From: Hymenobacter psychrophilus
GTDB taxonomy: Bacteria > Bacteroidota > Bacteroidia > Cytophagales > Hymenobacteraceae
Direction: 5' to 3'
Assembly: GCF_900107135.1 (NCBI RefSeq)
Contig: NZ_FNOV01000016.1
Location: 1-64,000 of the forward strand
DNA length: 64,000 nt
The notes under the pieces were generated by a model. It did not search any database. It saw only the letters and a list, made by a program, of their open reading frames with translations, and was not told the DNA's origin. Each line of letters begins with the position of its first letter. The stretch's first letter is position 1. The position numbers and the translations under genes were made by a program. Below are positions 7,827 to 15,775 of the stretch, piece after piece.

Positions 7827-8543
7827 ATGAACATCATTCCCGCCATCGACCTCATTAACGGCCAGTGCGTGCGCCTGACGGAGGGCGACTTTGCCCAGCA
7901 GACCACCTACGATTCCGACCCGCTGGCCGTGGCCCAACGCTTCGAAGCCGCCGGCGTGAAGCGCCTGCACCTCGTGGACCTCGACGGGGCCCGGGCCAAG
8001 CAGCCCGTGAACCTGCCGGTGCTCGAACGCATTGCCCGCTACACCAACCTGCACATCGACTTCGGGGGCGGGCTGCAGAGTGAGGCGGCCGTGCGCCAGG
8101 CCTTCGACGCTGGGGCCCGGCAGATTACGGCCGGCAGCATTGCCGTCCGCGAGCCCGAAACCGTGACCGGCTGGCTCCGCACCTTCGGGGCCGAGCGCAT
8201 CATCATCGGGGCCGATTACCGCGACAACCACATTTCCATCAACGCCTGGGCCGAGCAGAGCGAGCGGACCCTGCGCGAGTTCGTGGAGAACTACCTCGCC
8301 ACCGGGGCCACCACCTTTATCTGCACCGACGTGAGCAAGGACGGCAAGCTCCAAGGCCCGTCGCTGGCTACCTACACCGAGCTGCGGGAGCAGCTGCCCG
8401 CCGCCGAGCTCATTGCCAGCGGCGGCGTGACCACCATTGCCGACGTGGAAGCGCTGGCGGCCGTGGGCATGCACGGGGCCATCATTGGCAAGGCCATCTA
8501 CGAAGGCACGATTACGCTGGAGCAGCTGCAGCCCTGGCTGTAG
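7827..8543 (+). CDS. hisA: ProFAR isomerase (phosphoribosylformimino-AICAR ribotide isomerase)
   Basis: TIM-barrel isomerase of 238 residues that opens the ribose ring of ProFAR to give PRFAR. The general base D8 is in MNIIPAIDL and the second catalytic aspartate is in TFICTDVSKDGKLQGPS (near residue 172, with the D of IIIGADYRD at the 5th strand near 130). Phosphate-binding glycines appear as DFGGGLQ and ASGGVTT. It is closely related to HisF two genes on and shares its half-barrel repeat structure. Start at 7827 gives the standard beginning. Confidence 0.97.
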   Translation: MNIIPAIDLINGQCVRLTEGDFAQQTTYDSDPLAVAQRFEAAGVKRLHLVDLDGARAKQPVNLPVLERIARYTNLHIDFGGGLQSEAAVRQAFDAGARQITAGSIAVREPETVTGWLRTFGAERIIIGADYRDNHISINAWAEQSERTLREFVENYLATGATTFICTDVSKDGKLQGPSLATYTELREQLPAAELIASGGVTTIADVEALAAVGMHGAIIGKAIYEGTITLEQLQPWL

Positions 8544-8570
8544 GCGTTGTGTTTAACTGTTGGTTCTTCT

Positions 8571-8669
8571 GTCATCCTGAGCGGAGCGAAGGACCTTATT
8601 ACGTTTGAGGAATACCTATCAACGGAGTCGTGTCTACGTGATAAGGTCCTTCGCTCTGCTCAGGATGAC
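8571..8669. repeat. Inverted-repeat spacer, family B
   Basis: Third copy, in the hisA-hisF gap. Arms match those at 7703-7802; the loop is unrelated in sequence. Confidence 0.92.
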
Positions 8670-8689
8670 AGTTTACTCTGACCACTCAT

Positions 8690-9448
8690 ATGCTAACCAA
8701 ACGAATCATTCCCTGCCTCGATGTGAAGGACGGGCGCACCGTGAAGGGCGTCCGCTTTGAGGGGCTGCGCGACGCCGGCGACCCGGTGGCGCTGGCCTCG
8801 CGCTACGCCCGCGAGGGAGCCGACGAGCTGGTGTTCCTCGACATCACGGCCACCAACCAGAAGCGGGCGACGCTCGTGGCCCTGGTGCGCGACGTGGCCC
8901 GGGAGCTGGACATACCCTTCACCGTGGGCGGGGGCATCGGCACTATTTCCGATGTGGAGGCGCTGCTGATGAACGGGGCCGACAAGGTGAGCATTAATTC
9001 GGCCGCCCTGGCCCGGCCCGAGCTGATTGACGAGCTGGCCGCCCGCTTCGGTTCCCAGTGCATCGTGGTGGCCGCCGACGCCCGCTTCAACGACGCCGAC
9101 GGCTGGCAGGTGTACACCCGGGCCGGCACCAACAACACCGGCCGCGACGCCGTGCAGTGGTGCCGCGAGGCCGCCGACCGGGGCGCGGGCGAAATCCTGC
9201 TCACCTCCATGAGCAACGACGGCACCAAGGACGGCTTCGCCCTCGACATTACCGGGGCCGTGAGCCGGGCCGTGACCATCCCGGTCATTGCCTCGGGCGG
9301 GGCCGGCTCCAAGCAGGACTTCACCAACGTTTTCCAACAAGCCCAGGCCGACGCCGGCCTCGCCGCCAGCATCTTCCACTTCGGCGAAATCGGCATCCGC
9401 GAGCTGAAAGAACACCTGCGCCGCGACGGTATCCCGATGCGGCTGTAG
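8690..9448 (+). CDS. hisF: Imidazole glycerol phosphate synthase, cyclase subunit
   Basis: TIM-barrel synthase of 252 residues. With HisH it turns PRFAR and ammonia into imidazole glycerol phosphate and AICAR. The catalytic aspartates are D11 in RIIPCLDVKDGR and the one in CIVVAADARF near residue 130. FTVGGGIGTI and IASGGAGS hold the phosphates, and ILLTSMSNDGTKDGF is the 6th-strand signature. Start at 8690 gives MLTKRIIPCLDV as in other HisF. Confidence 0.97.
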   Translation: MLTKRIIPCLDVKDGRTVKGVRFEGLRDAGDPVALASRYAREGADELVFLDITATNQKRATLVALVRDVARELDIPFTVGGGIGTISDVEALLMNGADKVSINSAALARPELIDELAARFGSQCIVVAADARFNDADGWQVYTRAGTNNTGRDAVQWCREAADRGAGEILLTSMSNDGTKDGFALDITGAVSRAVTIPVIASGGAGSKQDFTNVFQQAQADAGLAASIFHFGEIGIRELKEHLRRDGIPMRL

Positions 9449-9449
9449 C

Positions 9450-9565
9450 GGTTGGTTTTTGGTGGGTGGTTTTTGGTTTTTGGCTCGGGGATGAGAAATC
9501 ATTCCAGCAGCCAGAAGTTGAAAAAGAACATCAACCAAAAACCAAAAACCACCCACCAAAAACTA
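9450..9565. repeat. Inverted-repeat spacer, family D (GGTTTTTGGTGGGTGG words)
   Basis: The left arm is a T/G word repeat (about 9450-9483) and the right arm (about 9534-9564) its A/C complement. It fills the hisF-hisIE gap and has no other copy in this window. Confidence 0.88.
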
Positions 9566-9572
9566 ACACCAA

Positions 9573-10214
9573 ATGGATTTTGCCAAAATGCCCGATGGGC
9601 TGATTCCCGTGATTGTGCAGGACGCCGCCACGGGCCAGGTGCTCATGCTGGGCTACCAGAACGAGGAGGCCCAGCGCGTGACCCGCGAAACGGGCCGCGT
9701 GACGTTCTTTTCCCGCTCCAAGCAGCGCCTCTGGACCAAGGGCGAAACGTCGGGCAACTACCTGACCGTGGTGAGCGAGCACGAGGACTGCGACCAGGAC
9801 GCGCTGCTGATCCGCGCCATTCCCGACGGCCCGACCTGCCACCGGGGTACCACCAGCTGCTTCGAGCAGCCCGCCCAGACGGCTTACCCGGCCCCGGCCG
9901 TGAGCTTCATTGCGGAGCTGGAGCGCCTGGTGCAACGCCGCCATCAGTTTCCCGACGAGGACCCCAAGTCGTATACCGCCTCGCTCTTCCGCAAGGGCAT
10001 GCCCAAAATTGCCCAGAAAGTAGGGGAGGAGGCCGTGGAAACCGTTATCGACGCCGTAGGCGGCAACGTGGAGGGCCTCAAGGGCGAAGCCGCCGACCTG
10101 TTATACCATTTGTTGGTCCTGCTGACGGCCTCGGGGTTGTCGTTGGAAGACGTGGTGGAGGTGCTGCGGGCCCGGCACAGCACCATTTCGGGGGGCGTGC
10201 GCCGGCCGGAGTAA
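9573..10214 (+). CDS. hisI: Bifunctional phosphoribosyl-AMP cyclohydrolase / phosphoribosyl-ATP pyrophosphatase
   Basis: HisIE fusion of 213 residues carrying steps two and three of the pathway. The N-terminal cyclohydrolase has MLGYQNEEA, LWTKGETSGN, the metal-binding CDQDALL and GPTCHRGTTSCF. The C-terminal MazG-type pyrophosphatase domain (about 110-213) shows YTASLFRKGMPKIAQKVGEE and GEAADLLYHLLVLL with its acidic metal ligands. It is the last gene of the operon and is followed by a terminator. Confidence 0.97.
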   Translation: MDFAKMPDGLIPVIVQDAATGQVLMLGYQNEEAQRVTRETGRVTFFSRSKQRLWTKGETSGNYLTVVSEHEDCDQDALLIRAIPDGPTCHRGTTSCFEQPAQTAYPAPAVSFIAELERLVQRRHQFPDEDPKSYTASLFRKGMPKIAQKVGEEAVETVIDAVGGNVEGLKGEAADLLYHLLVLLTASGLSLEDVVEVLRARHSTISGGVRRPE

Positions 10215-10233
10215 GTACGGGCTTTGTCCTGTC

Positions 10234-10279
10234 AAAACGCTGCTCGTGCGCTTTAACAGCATCCGGGCAGCGTTTTTCT
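10234..10279 (+). terminator. Terminator of the his operon
   Basis: aaaacgctgc at 10234-10243 pairs with gcagcgtttt at 10267-10276 and is followed by a T run, 20 bases after the hisIE stop. Confidence 0.75.
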
Positions 10280-10317
10280 GTTTCTATTCCTTTATTCTGA
10301 TATTCTGATAGTTTCTC

Positions 10318-10845
10318 ATGCCGGTTCCCTCTATCCACTTAGCCCCGCTCCACGCCGACCAGGCCGCGGTTTTCCACCGCTGGATCAGCGACCCGGTGGC
10401 GGTCAGGTATTCGCTCACGGCTTTTCAACGCCCGCATACGCTTCCGCAGGTGGAGCAGTGGCTGGCGGCCACGTTGCAGGATACCAACAGTCATTCCCTG
10501 GGCATCTACCTGACCGGCACTGACGAGTTAATCGGCTACGCCGGCATTTCCGGGATTTCCCGCCACAACTGCTCCGGCGAGTACTTTATCCTGCTGGGCG
10601 AAAAACGATATTGGGGGCAGGGAATCGGGACGGAGGTAACCCGGCGGGTGGTTGCGCTGGGCTTCGAACAGCTGCAGCTGCACCGCATTATGCTCACGGT
10701 TTCTGAGCCCAACCAGGGTGGCGTAACGGCCTACCTGCGGGCCGGTTTCCAGCTGGAAGGTCGCCTGCGCCAGGCCTGTTACCGGGATGGCGCGTTTCAC
10801 GACAAACTCCTGATGTCGGTTCTGCGGGCGGAATGGCACGCCTGA
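10318..10845 (+). CDS. GNAT-family N-acetyltransferase (RimJ/RimL-like)
   Basis: 175 residues. The acetyl-CoA-binding motif A reads GEKRYWGQGIGTEVTRRVV, followed by the QLHRIMLTV and YLRAGFQLEGRLRQA stretches typical of the RimJ/RimL branch, which acetylates N-terminal amines or small molecules such as spermidine. The substrate cannot be told from sequence. It follows the his terminator, so it probably has its own promoter. Confidence 0.9.
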   Translation: MPVPSIHLAPLHADQAAVFHRWISDPVAVRYSLTAFQRPHTLPQVEQWLAATLQDTNSHSLGIYLTGTDELIGYAGISGISRHNCSGEYFILLGEKRYWGQGIGTEVTRRVVALGFEQLQLHRIMLTVSEPNQGGVTAYLRAGFQLEGRLRQACYRDGAFHDKLLMSVLRAEWHA

Positions 10846-10909
10846 TGATCTGCCTGCACAGTCTGTTATATGTTTTATATGTTGGAGAAATTATCTACTA
10901 AGTCTGACG

Positions 10910-11872
10910 ATGCGACAAAATAAGTTGCCCGTAATTGTTCTGATGGCGGGGCTTTTCCTGACCCAATGCACGAGTAGCCGCCGAACTGCCGAAGTAGCCG
11001 CAGTAGACCTGATAAGCACTGACATCGACCTTTTCTGGGTGGCTTATCCGGCGGCGATGCGCGACACGGCGCAGGCCGGCCGGGTCTTCGCGGAGCAGTA
11101 TTTCGCCAAGGGTTCGCCAGGGCTGCGCGATTATTTCGCCCGCAAATACCAGGGCGACGCCCGGCGATTTGCCCGCAGCATTAGTCAGCGTCCCCGCTTC
11201 TACGCTTCCATCCGGCCCGCTACCTTGGCCGTTGCCTCGCAGAAACCACAGATTCTGGCGGCTTTCCGGCGGCTCCAGCAGCTGTATCCGCCGGTCCGGT
11301 TCAACGATGCCTACTTTCTGATGGGCGGTTTTGCCGGCAGCACCGCCCAGCCGGTCGGCCTGCTGATGGAGGCTGAGCAAACGAGCTGCGGGCCGGGGGT
11401 GGATACGGCGGAACTGACGCTGGTGCAGCGCAACCGGTGCGGGGCGGTGGCCGATTTGCCGGCCGTAATCACCCACGAGATGGTGCATAACGTGCAGCAG
11501 CCCCACGATGGAACGCTGCTCGGGGGCGTTATTCGGGAGGGAATGGCCGACTTCGTGGCCGAGCTGGTAACGGGCCAGCCCGGCGGTAATGCCCGCCTGC
11601 ACCTGTACGGCAATGCCCACGAGCAGCAACTCTGGCGCGAGTTTGTGCCCGAAATGAATGGGCGCGACCCGCGCAACTGGCTGGCCAACTCGAAGCAGGA
11701 GACGGCCGAGCGACCCTGCGACCTGGGCTACTACGTGGGTTACCGCATCTGCCAGGCCTACTACGAGCAGGTTCCCGACAAGCGGCGGGCCCTGGCCGAA
11801 TTGCTTGAAACCAAGGATTTCAACGACTTGCTGGCCCGCAGTAGCTATGCCGCGAAAATGAGTTCCCGGTAG
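10910..11872 (+). CDS. Lipoprotein zinc metallopeptidase (HEMVH; gliding-like DUF2268-type)
   Basis: 320 residues. A lipoprotein signal peptide ends in the lipobox LTQC, so the protein is probably anchored to a membrane facing the periplasm. The zinc motif HEMVH has ligands H189 and H193 with catalytic E190, and EGMADFVAEL about 20 residues later would give the third ligand (E210). This spacing resembles DUF2268-type predicted Zn-proteases. Substrate unknown. The gene stands between an acetyltransferase and envelope glycan genes on the same strand. Family name is tentative; the peptidase motif is clear. Confidence 0.8.
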   Translation: MRQNKLPVIVLMAGLFLTQCTSSRRTAEVAAVDLISTDIDLFWVAYPAAMRDTAQAGRVFAEQYFAKGSPGLRDYFARKYQGDARRFARSISQRPRFYASIRPATLAVASQKPQILAAFRRLQQLYPPVRFNDAYFLMGGFAGSTAQPVGLLMEAEQTSCGPGVDTAELTLVQRNRCGAVADLPAVITHEMVHNVQQPHDGTLLGGVIREGMADFVAELVTGQPGGNARLHLYGNAHEQQLWREFVPEMNGRDPRNWLANSKQETAERPCDLGYYVGYRICQAYYEQVPDKRRALAELLETKDFNDLLARSSYAAKMSSR

Positions 11873-11910
11873 CCGTTGTACCTTGCCGGCCCATTTCCTT
11901 ACCGCCCAGT

Positions 11911-12699
11911 ATGTCCGCTGCCAACCCTGCCTACCTGTCCCAGCAAAGCCTAACGGTGCTCGTGCCCGTATACAACGAAGAAGAAAGCCTGGGGCAGTTT
12001 GTGGTGGAAATGGACAAGTTTCTGGCCCAGACGCCGGTTGCCACTACCGTGCTGTTCGTCAACGACGGCTCTACCGACGGTTCGCTGGCCATTCTGCGGG
12101 ACGTGTGCGGCCGTAAGCCGGGCTACGAGTTCATCAGCCTGAGCCAGAACCGGGGCCTGAGCACGGCCATCAAAGCCGGTATCGACCATGTGCGCACCAC
12201 GCTCATTGGCTATATCGATTCCGACATCCAGACCACCCCGCTCGATTTTCTGGGCTTTTTTGAGTTCTTTCCCGCGTTCGATATGGTCAACGGTATCCGG
12301 GCCAAGCGGCAGGATACGCTCGTGAAAAAACTCTCCTCGAAAGTGGCCAACGGCGTGCGTCGTACGCTCATCAACGACGGGATTCAGGATACGGGCTGCC
12401 CGTTGAAAATCATTAAAACCGACTATGCCCGCCGGCTGCCGCTGTTTCACGGCATGCACCGCTTTTTGGGCGCGCTCGTGCAGCTGCAGGGCGGCAAAGT
12501 CAAGCAGCTGCCGGTGCGCCACTTCCCGCGCTTTGCCGGCACGGCCAAGTACAACCTCTGGAACCGGGCCTGGAAGCCGCTGGTCGACACGTTCGGTTTC
12601 CGCTGGATCCGCAGCCGCTGGAAGAACTACGAAATCGGGGAGCAGCAGCGCCAGCCCGAGTGCCAGCCCGAGGTCCTCAAACCGGTAACCGACCAGTAA
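11911..12699 (+). CDS. Family 2 glycosyltransferase (dolichol-phosphate-mannose-synthase-like)
   Basis: 262 residues with a GT-A fold: LTVLVPVYNEEESLGQFV at the N-terminus, FVNDGSTDGS, and the metal-binding D-x-D as YIDSDIQTTP near residue 108. No C-terminal membrane helices are present. Such enzymes move a sugar from a nucleotide donor to a lipid phosphate or glycan. The next gene starts 10 bases downstream and encodes a LAB_N membrane protein, a common partnership that suggests joint action on an envelope lipid. Confidence 0.9.
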   Translation: MSAANPAYLSQQSLTVLVPVYNEEESLGQFVVEMDKFLAQTPVATTVLFVNDGSTDGSLAILRDVCGRKPGYEFISLSQNRGLSTAIKAGIDHVRTTLIGYIDSDIQTTPLDFLGFFEFFPAFDMVNGIRAKRQDTLVKKLSSKVANGVRRTLINDGIQDTGCPLKIIKTDYARRLPLFHGMHRFLGALVQLQGGKVKQLPVRHFPRFAGTAKYNLWNRAWKPLVDTFGFRWIRSRWKNYEIGEQQRQPECQPEVLKPVTDQ

Positions 12700-12709
12700 G
12701 CGGGCCGCT

Positions 12710-13402
12710 ATGAAGTCGCTCCTGACAACGGCCAACGTGGCCCTGGTAATTGGGCTGGTGTCGCAGCTGCTGTTTTCGAGCCGCATCGTGCTGCAGTGGA
12801 TTCAGAGCGAGCGGGCCAAGCGGGTGCTGGTGCCCACGCTGTTCTGGCAAATCAGCCTGGTTTCGTCGCTGCTGATGATTGTTTACGGCCTGCTGCGCCA
12901 CGACCCGGTTATTCTGGGGGCCCAGCTCATCAGCTACGCCATCTACGTGCGCAACCTGCAGCTGCTGGGCGAGTGGGGCAAGCTTAGCGCCGGGTTCCGG
13001 GCCGCGGCTTACGTGCTGCCGGTGGCGCTGCTGAGCTGGTTTGTGGCCGGCAACCGTCATTTCAGCCTGCGGGCCATGCTGGGGACCGAAATTCCGGGCG
13101 GGCTGCTGCTGCTAGGCACCGTGGGGCAGGCCATCTTCCTGCTGCGCTTCGTGTATCAGTGGATTTATTCCGAGCGCCGGGGCGAGTCGAGCCTGCCGCT
13201 GAGCTTCTGGGTAATCAGCCTGGTCGGTTCGTTGCTGATTCTGGCCTACGCCGTTCTGCGCCGCGATGTGGTGCTCATTATCGGCAACGTATTCGGGACG
13301 GTCGTTTACGCCCGCAACATGGTGCTGCTGCGGCGGGAGCTACGCGGGGTGTCGCCCGTGGTCCTGCCCCACGTCAACAGCAAGTCGAACATCCGCTCCT
13401 GA
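12710..13402 (+). CDS. Membrane protein with two lipid-A-disaccharide-synthase N-terminal (LAB_N) domains
   Basis: 230 residues, six or seven membrane helices. The LAB_N signature occurs twice: QLLFSSRIVLQWIQSERAKR near residue 20 and FLLRFVYQWIYSERRGESS near 145, each followed by PxxFW and a helix. The protein is therefore an internal duplication of a three-helix unit. LAB_N proteins are found beside GT2 enzymes and are thought to handle lipid-linked sugars, but the activity is not established. Ten bases separate it from the upstream glycosyltransferase gene. Confidence 0.85.
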   Translation: MKSLLTTANVALVIGLVSQLLFSSRIVLQWIQSERAKRVLVPTLFWQISLVSSLLMIVYGLLRHDPVILGAQLISYAIYVRNLQLLGEWGKLSAGFRAAAYVLPVALLSWFVAGNRHFSLRAMLGTEIPGGLLLLGTVGQAIFLLRFVYQWIYSERRGESSLPLSFWVISLVGSLLILAYAVLRRDVVLIIGNVFGTVVYARNMVLLRRELRGVSPVVLPHVNSKSNIRS

Positions 13403-13430
13403 CACTTTTCCGAACCCGAAGCGTAACTAA

Positions 13431-13483
13431 CCAGAAAGAGCATGGTCCCCGACTCAGAGAGTCGGGGACCATGCTCTTTCTGG
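13431..13483. terminator. Perfect 25-bp hairpin between convergent genes
   Basis: Arms 13431-13455 and 13459-13483 are exact complements around a 3-base loop. AGAAAG/CTTTCT ends give T-rich tails in both directions, so it may stop transcription from both sides. Confidence 0.8.
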
Positions 13484-13521
13484 TGCAGCAGACCGGCCCG
13501 CAGCCAGCGGCGGGAAGTCGG

Positions 13522-14490
13522 CTACTGGGGGGCGGCCAGCCAATCCACGAAAGTCCGCAGGCCGTCTTCCAAATTTGTCTGTGGCGCGTAGCCGAGCAGC
13601 TGCCGGGCCTTGCTGATGTCGGCGTAGGTTACGTCTACGTCGCCGGGCTGCATGGGCTGCAGCTCCAGCCGAGGCTCCACCCCTACGGCCCGGCCTACGG
13701 CGGCAATCAGGTCCAGCAGGGGCACAGGGCAGTTGTTGCCCAGGTTCAGGGTTTCATACACGCCCTGGTGTGCCAGCAGGTAGTCCACGCCCCGGCTGAT
13801 ACCGTCCACCGTATCGAGTACGAAGGTATAGTCGCGGGCCGTGCTGCCGTCGCCGAACACCGGAATGGCCTGGCCGGCCCGCAGCAGGCGCACAAACTTA
13901 TGGATGGCCAGGTCGGGGCGCTGGCGGGGGCCATACACGGTAAAGAACCGGGCGTTGAGTACGTCGAGCCCGTAGAGGTGGTGGTAGGTAGCCGTGAGCT
14001 GCTCGCCGCTGAGTTTGGAGGCTGCGTAGGGCGAAATGCAGCTGGCCAGCAGGGGCATGTCCTCGCGAAAGGGCTGCTCGCGGGTGTTGCCGTACACCGA
14101 GGAGGAGGAGGCAAAAAACAGCTTCTCGATGTCGCGCTGGCGCATCCATTCCAGCAGGTGGGCCGTGCCGAGCACGTTGTTTTCGAGGTAGGCGGCGGGT
14201 TCCCGTACCGAAGGCCCGACGCCGGCTTTGGCCGCCAGATGCACTACTACGTCCACCGGATCGGCGGGCAGCGCGTCGACCAGCGCGTCGGGTCCGCGGC
14301 GCAGGTCGGTTTCGTGGAAGCTGAAGCGCGGGTGGGCCCGGCAGGCGGCCAGGTTGCGCTCCTTGCTGGCGCGGTCGTAGAAAGGATCGAAGTTGTCGAG
14401 GCCGATGACGCGGTGGCCGTCGTGGAGCAGGCGCTCCGCCAGGTGCGAGCCAATAAAGCCCGCGCAACCTGTTAGCAGAATGGAAGCCAT
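13522..14490 (-). CDS. NAD-dependent sugar-nucleotide epimerase/dehydratase (UDP-glucuronate 4-epimerase-like)
   Basis: 322 residues of the extended short-chain dehydrogenase family. The Rossmann motif is LLTGCAGFIGSHLAERLL, the catalytic Y-x3-K is YAASK, with serines of FASSSSVYG upstream, and RFFTVYGPRQRPD is typical of the epimerase branch. It probably epimerises UDP-glucuronate to UDP-galacturonate or acts on a similar nucleotide sugar for surface glycans. The ATG at 14490 (MASILLTG) is preferred over an upstream TTG at 14514. Confidence 0.9.
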   Translation of the reverse strand: MASILLTGCAGFIGSHLAERLLHDGHRVIGLDNFDPFYDRASKERNLAACRAHPRFSFHETDLRRGPDALVDALPADPVDVVVHLAAKAGVGPSVREPAAYLENNVLGTAHLLEWMRQRDIEKLFFASSSSVYGNTREQPFREDMPLLASCISPYAASKLSGEQLTATYHHLYGLDVLNARFFTVYGPRQRPDLAIHKFVRLLRAGQAIPVFGDGSTARDYTFVLDTVDGISRGVDYLLAHQGVYETLNLGNNCPVPLLDLIAAVGRAVGVEPRLELQPMQPGDVDVTYADISKARQLLGYAPQTNLEDGLRTFVDWLAAPQ

Positions 14491-14560
14491 GAAAAGAGGC
14501 AGGGAAGAGGTCAATTGGGCCCAATGGGCCAGTCAGGCAAATGTAATCCGATTTCGGTGG

Positions 14561-14617
14561 CCGGCCTTACGGTTCAGCTGGCCAGTGCCGGCGCTGCCAG
14601 CTGAGCCGTAAGGCCGG
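14561..14617. repeat. 22-bp inverted repeat in a divergent intergenic region
   Basis: Arms 14561-14582 and 14596-14617 pair with one G-T wobble around a 13-base GC-rich loop. It lies between two divergent gene starts, so it is not an ordinary terminator. Confidence 0.8.
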
Positions 14618-14721
14618 AATGCTTTCTGTTTTGTTTATAAGCCGCACTACCTATAACGGAGTCCGGCTTTCGCCGTACCCTAGTAGCTGCGAGTCCGTGT
14701 GGCAGCCGCTTTTTCTGCGCT

Positions 14722-15687
14722 ATGCTTTTTTGTTTTTGTGTGTGGCGGCGACTGGCCATGTGGGCTGCCGGCCCGATTTCGCTGTTGGTCATGGTTACGG
14801 TTATGGTCATGACCCCTGCTTGTGGTGCCAGGGCCCAGACGCCGGCCGGCTGGCAGGCCCCTGAGCCGCCGGTTTCCGGCCCGCTGGTCATTGGCCACGC
14901 CGGCTCGGGCTTTCTTACGTTGCTGCGGCCTTTCAACCCGCTGCCGCCCAGCAGTCGGCGCAGCATCCGGCAGGCCCTGGCCCGCGGGGCCGATGGGGTA
15001 GAGGTGGACGTGCGGCTAAGCCAGGACAGTGTGGCCGTCCTCTACCACGACCCCCGACTCGAATCGATGACGACCGGTGCGGGTTGCGTGAGCCAGACCC
15101 CGGTACAGGCCCTGACCCGGCTCGACTACCGGGTGCGCTGGCCCTACCGCTGGTTTCAGCCGCACGAGCAGGTACGCCGGCTCGATAGTCTGCTGGCGTA
15201 TCTGCAGCAGCGGCCCCGCTATCCTTATCTGCACCTGGACCTGCACGAAGACGACCCTTGCGCCACCAGCGACCCGGCCCGCGACAGGGCCCTGGCCCGG
15301 CAGCTGCAGCTGCTGTTGCGTTCTTATAGGGTACCGGCCGGCCGGGTTACCATTATCAGTAGCCGGCCGGCCATGCTTCGCTATCTGGGCCAGTTGCTAC
15401 CGGCCGTAGGCCTGGGCCTCGAGGTAGAAGAAGCGAACTACGCCGCCGCCACTGCCGGGCTCGATAGTCTGCAGGGGGTGGGGGCCGTGGTACTGCACAA
15501 AAATGCCTTTACGCCCGAGCGGCTTGCGCAACTGCACGCGTTGGGGCGGCAGGTGGTGGTGTTCGGGGGGCGCTCGGCCCGGGCCGTGGGCCGGGTGGTG
15601 GCTACCGAACCCGATGCCTACGAAGTTGACAACCTGCGGCAGCTGCAGCGCACCCTGCGCCGTCGGACTTCAATAGGTGAGGAATAA
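14722..15687 (+). CDS. Glycerophosphodiester phosphodiesterase-like protein, exported
   Basis: 321 residues with an N-terminal hydrophobic export segment. The GDPD TIM-barrel signatures are present: VIGHAGSGF (first strand, catalytic His; usual form GHRG, here GHAG), GADGVEVDVRLSQD with metal-binding E and D, and VAVLYHDPRL with the second catalytic His. The LHLDLHE stretch supplies a further metal ligand. The replacement of the usual Arg after the first His by Ala is worth noting and could alter substrate range. Predicted role is hydrolysis of glycerophosphodiesters in the periplasm. Confidence 0.85.
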   Translation: MLFCFCVWRRLAMWAAGPISLLVMVTVMVMTPACGARAQTPAGWQAPEPPVSGPLVIGHAGSGFLTLLRPFNPLPPSSRRSIRQALARGADGVEVDVRLSQDSVAVLYHDPRLESMTTGAGCVSQTPVQALTRLDYRVRWPYRWFQPHEQVRRLDSLLAYLQQRPRYPYLHLDLHEDDPCATSDPARDRALARQLQLLLRSYRVPAGRVTIISSRPAMLRYLGQLLPAVGLGLEVEEANYAAATAGLDSLQGVGAVVLHKNAFTPERLAQLHALGRQVVVFGGRSARAVGRVVATEPDAYEVDNLRQLQRTLRRRTSIGEE

Positions 15688-15775
15688 ACGCCTGCGTAGC
15701 CGCTGGCCGCTCCCCGGTAGCACTCTGCGTCCGCGTGGGTACGGGCACATCTTTTAATTCTTTTGATCTGGTTTT

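Noticed and set aside
13159..14475. Long plus-strand open frame opposite the epimerase gene
   Set aside because: It is the antisense shadow of a well-supported gene in GC-rich DNA and shows no homology of its own.
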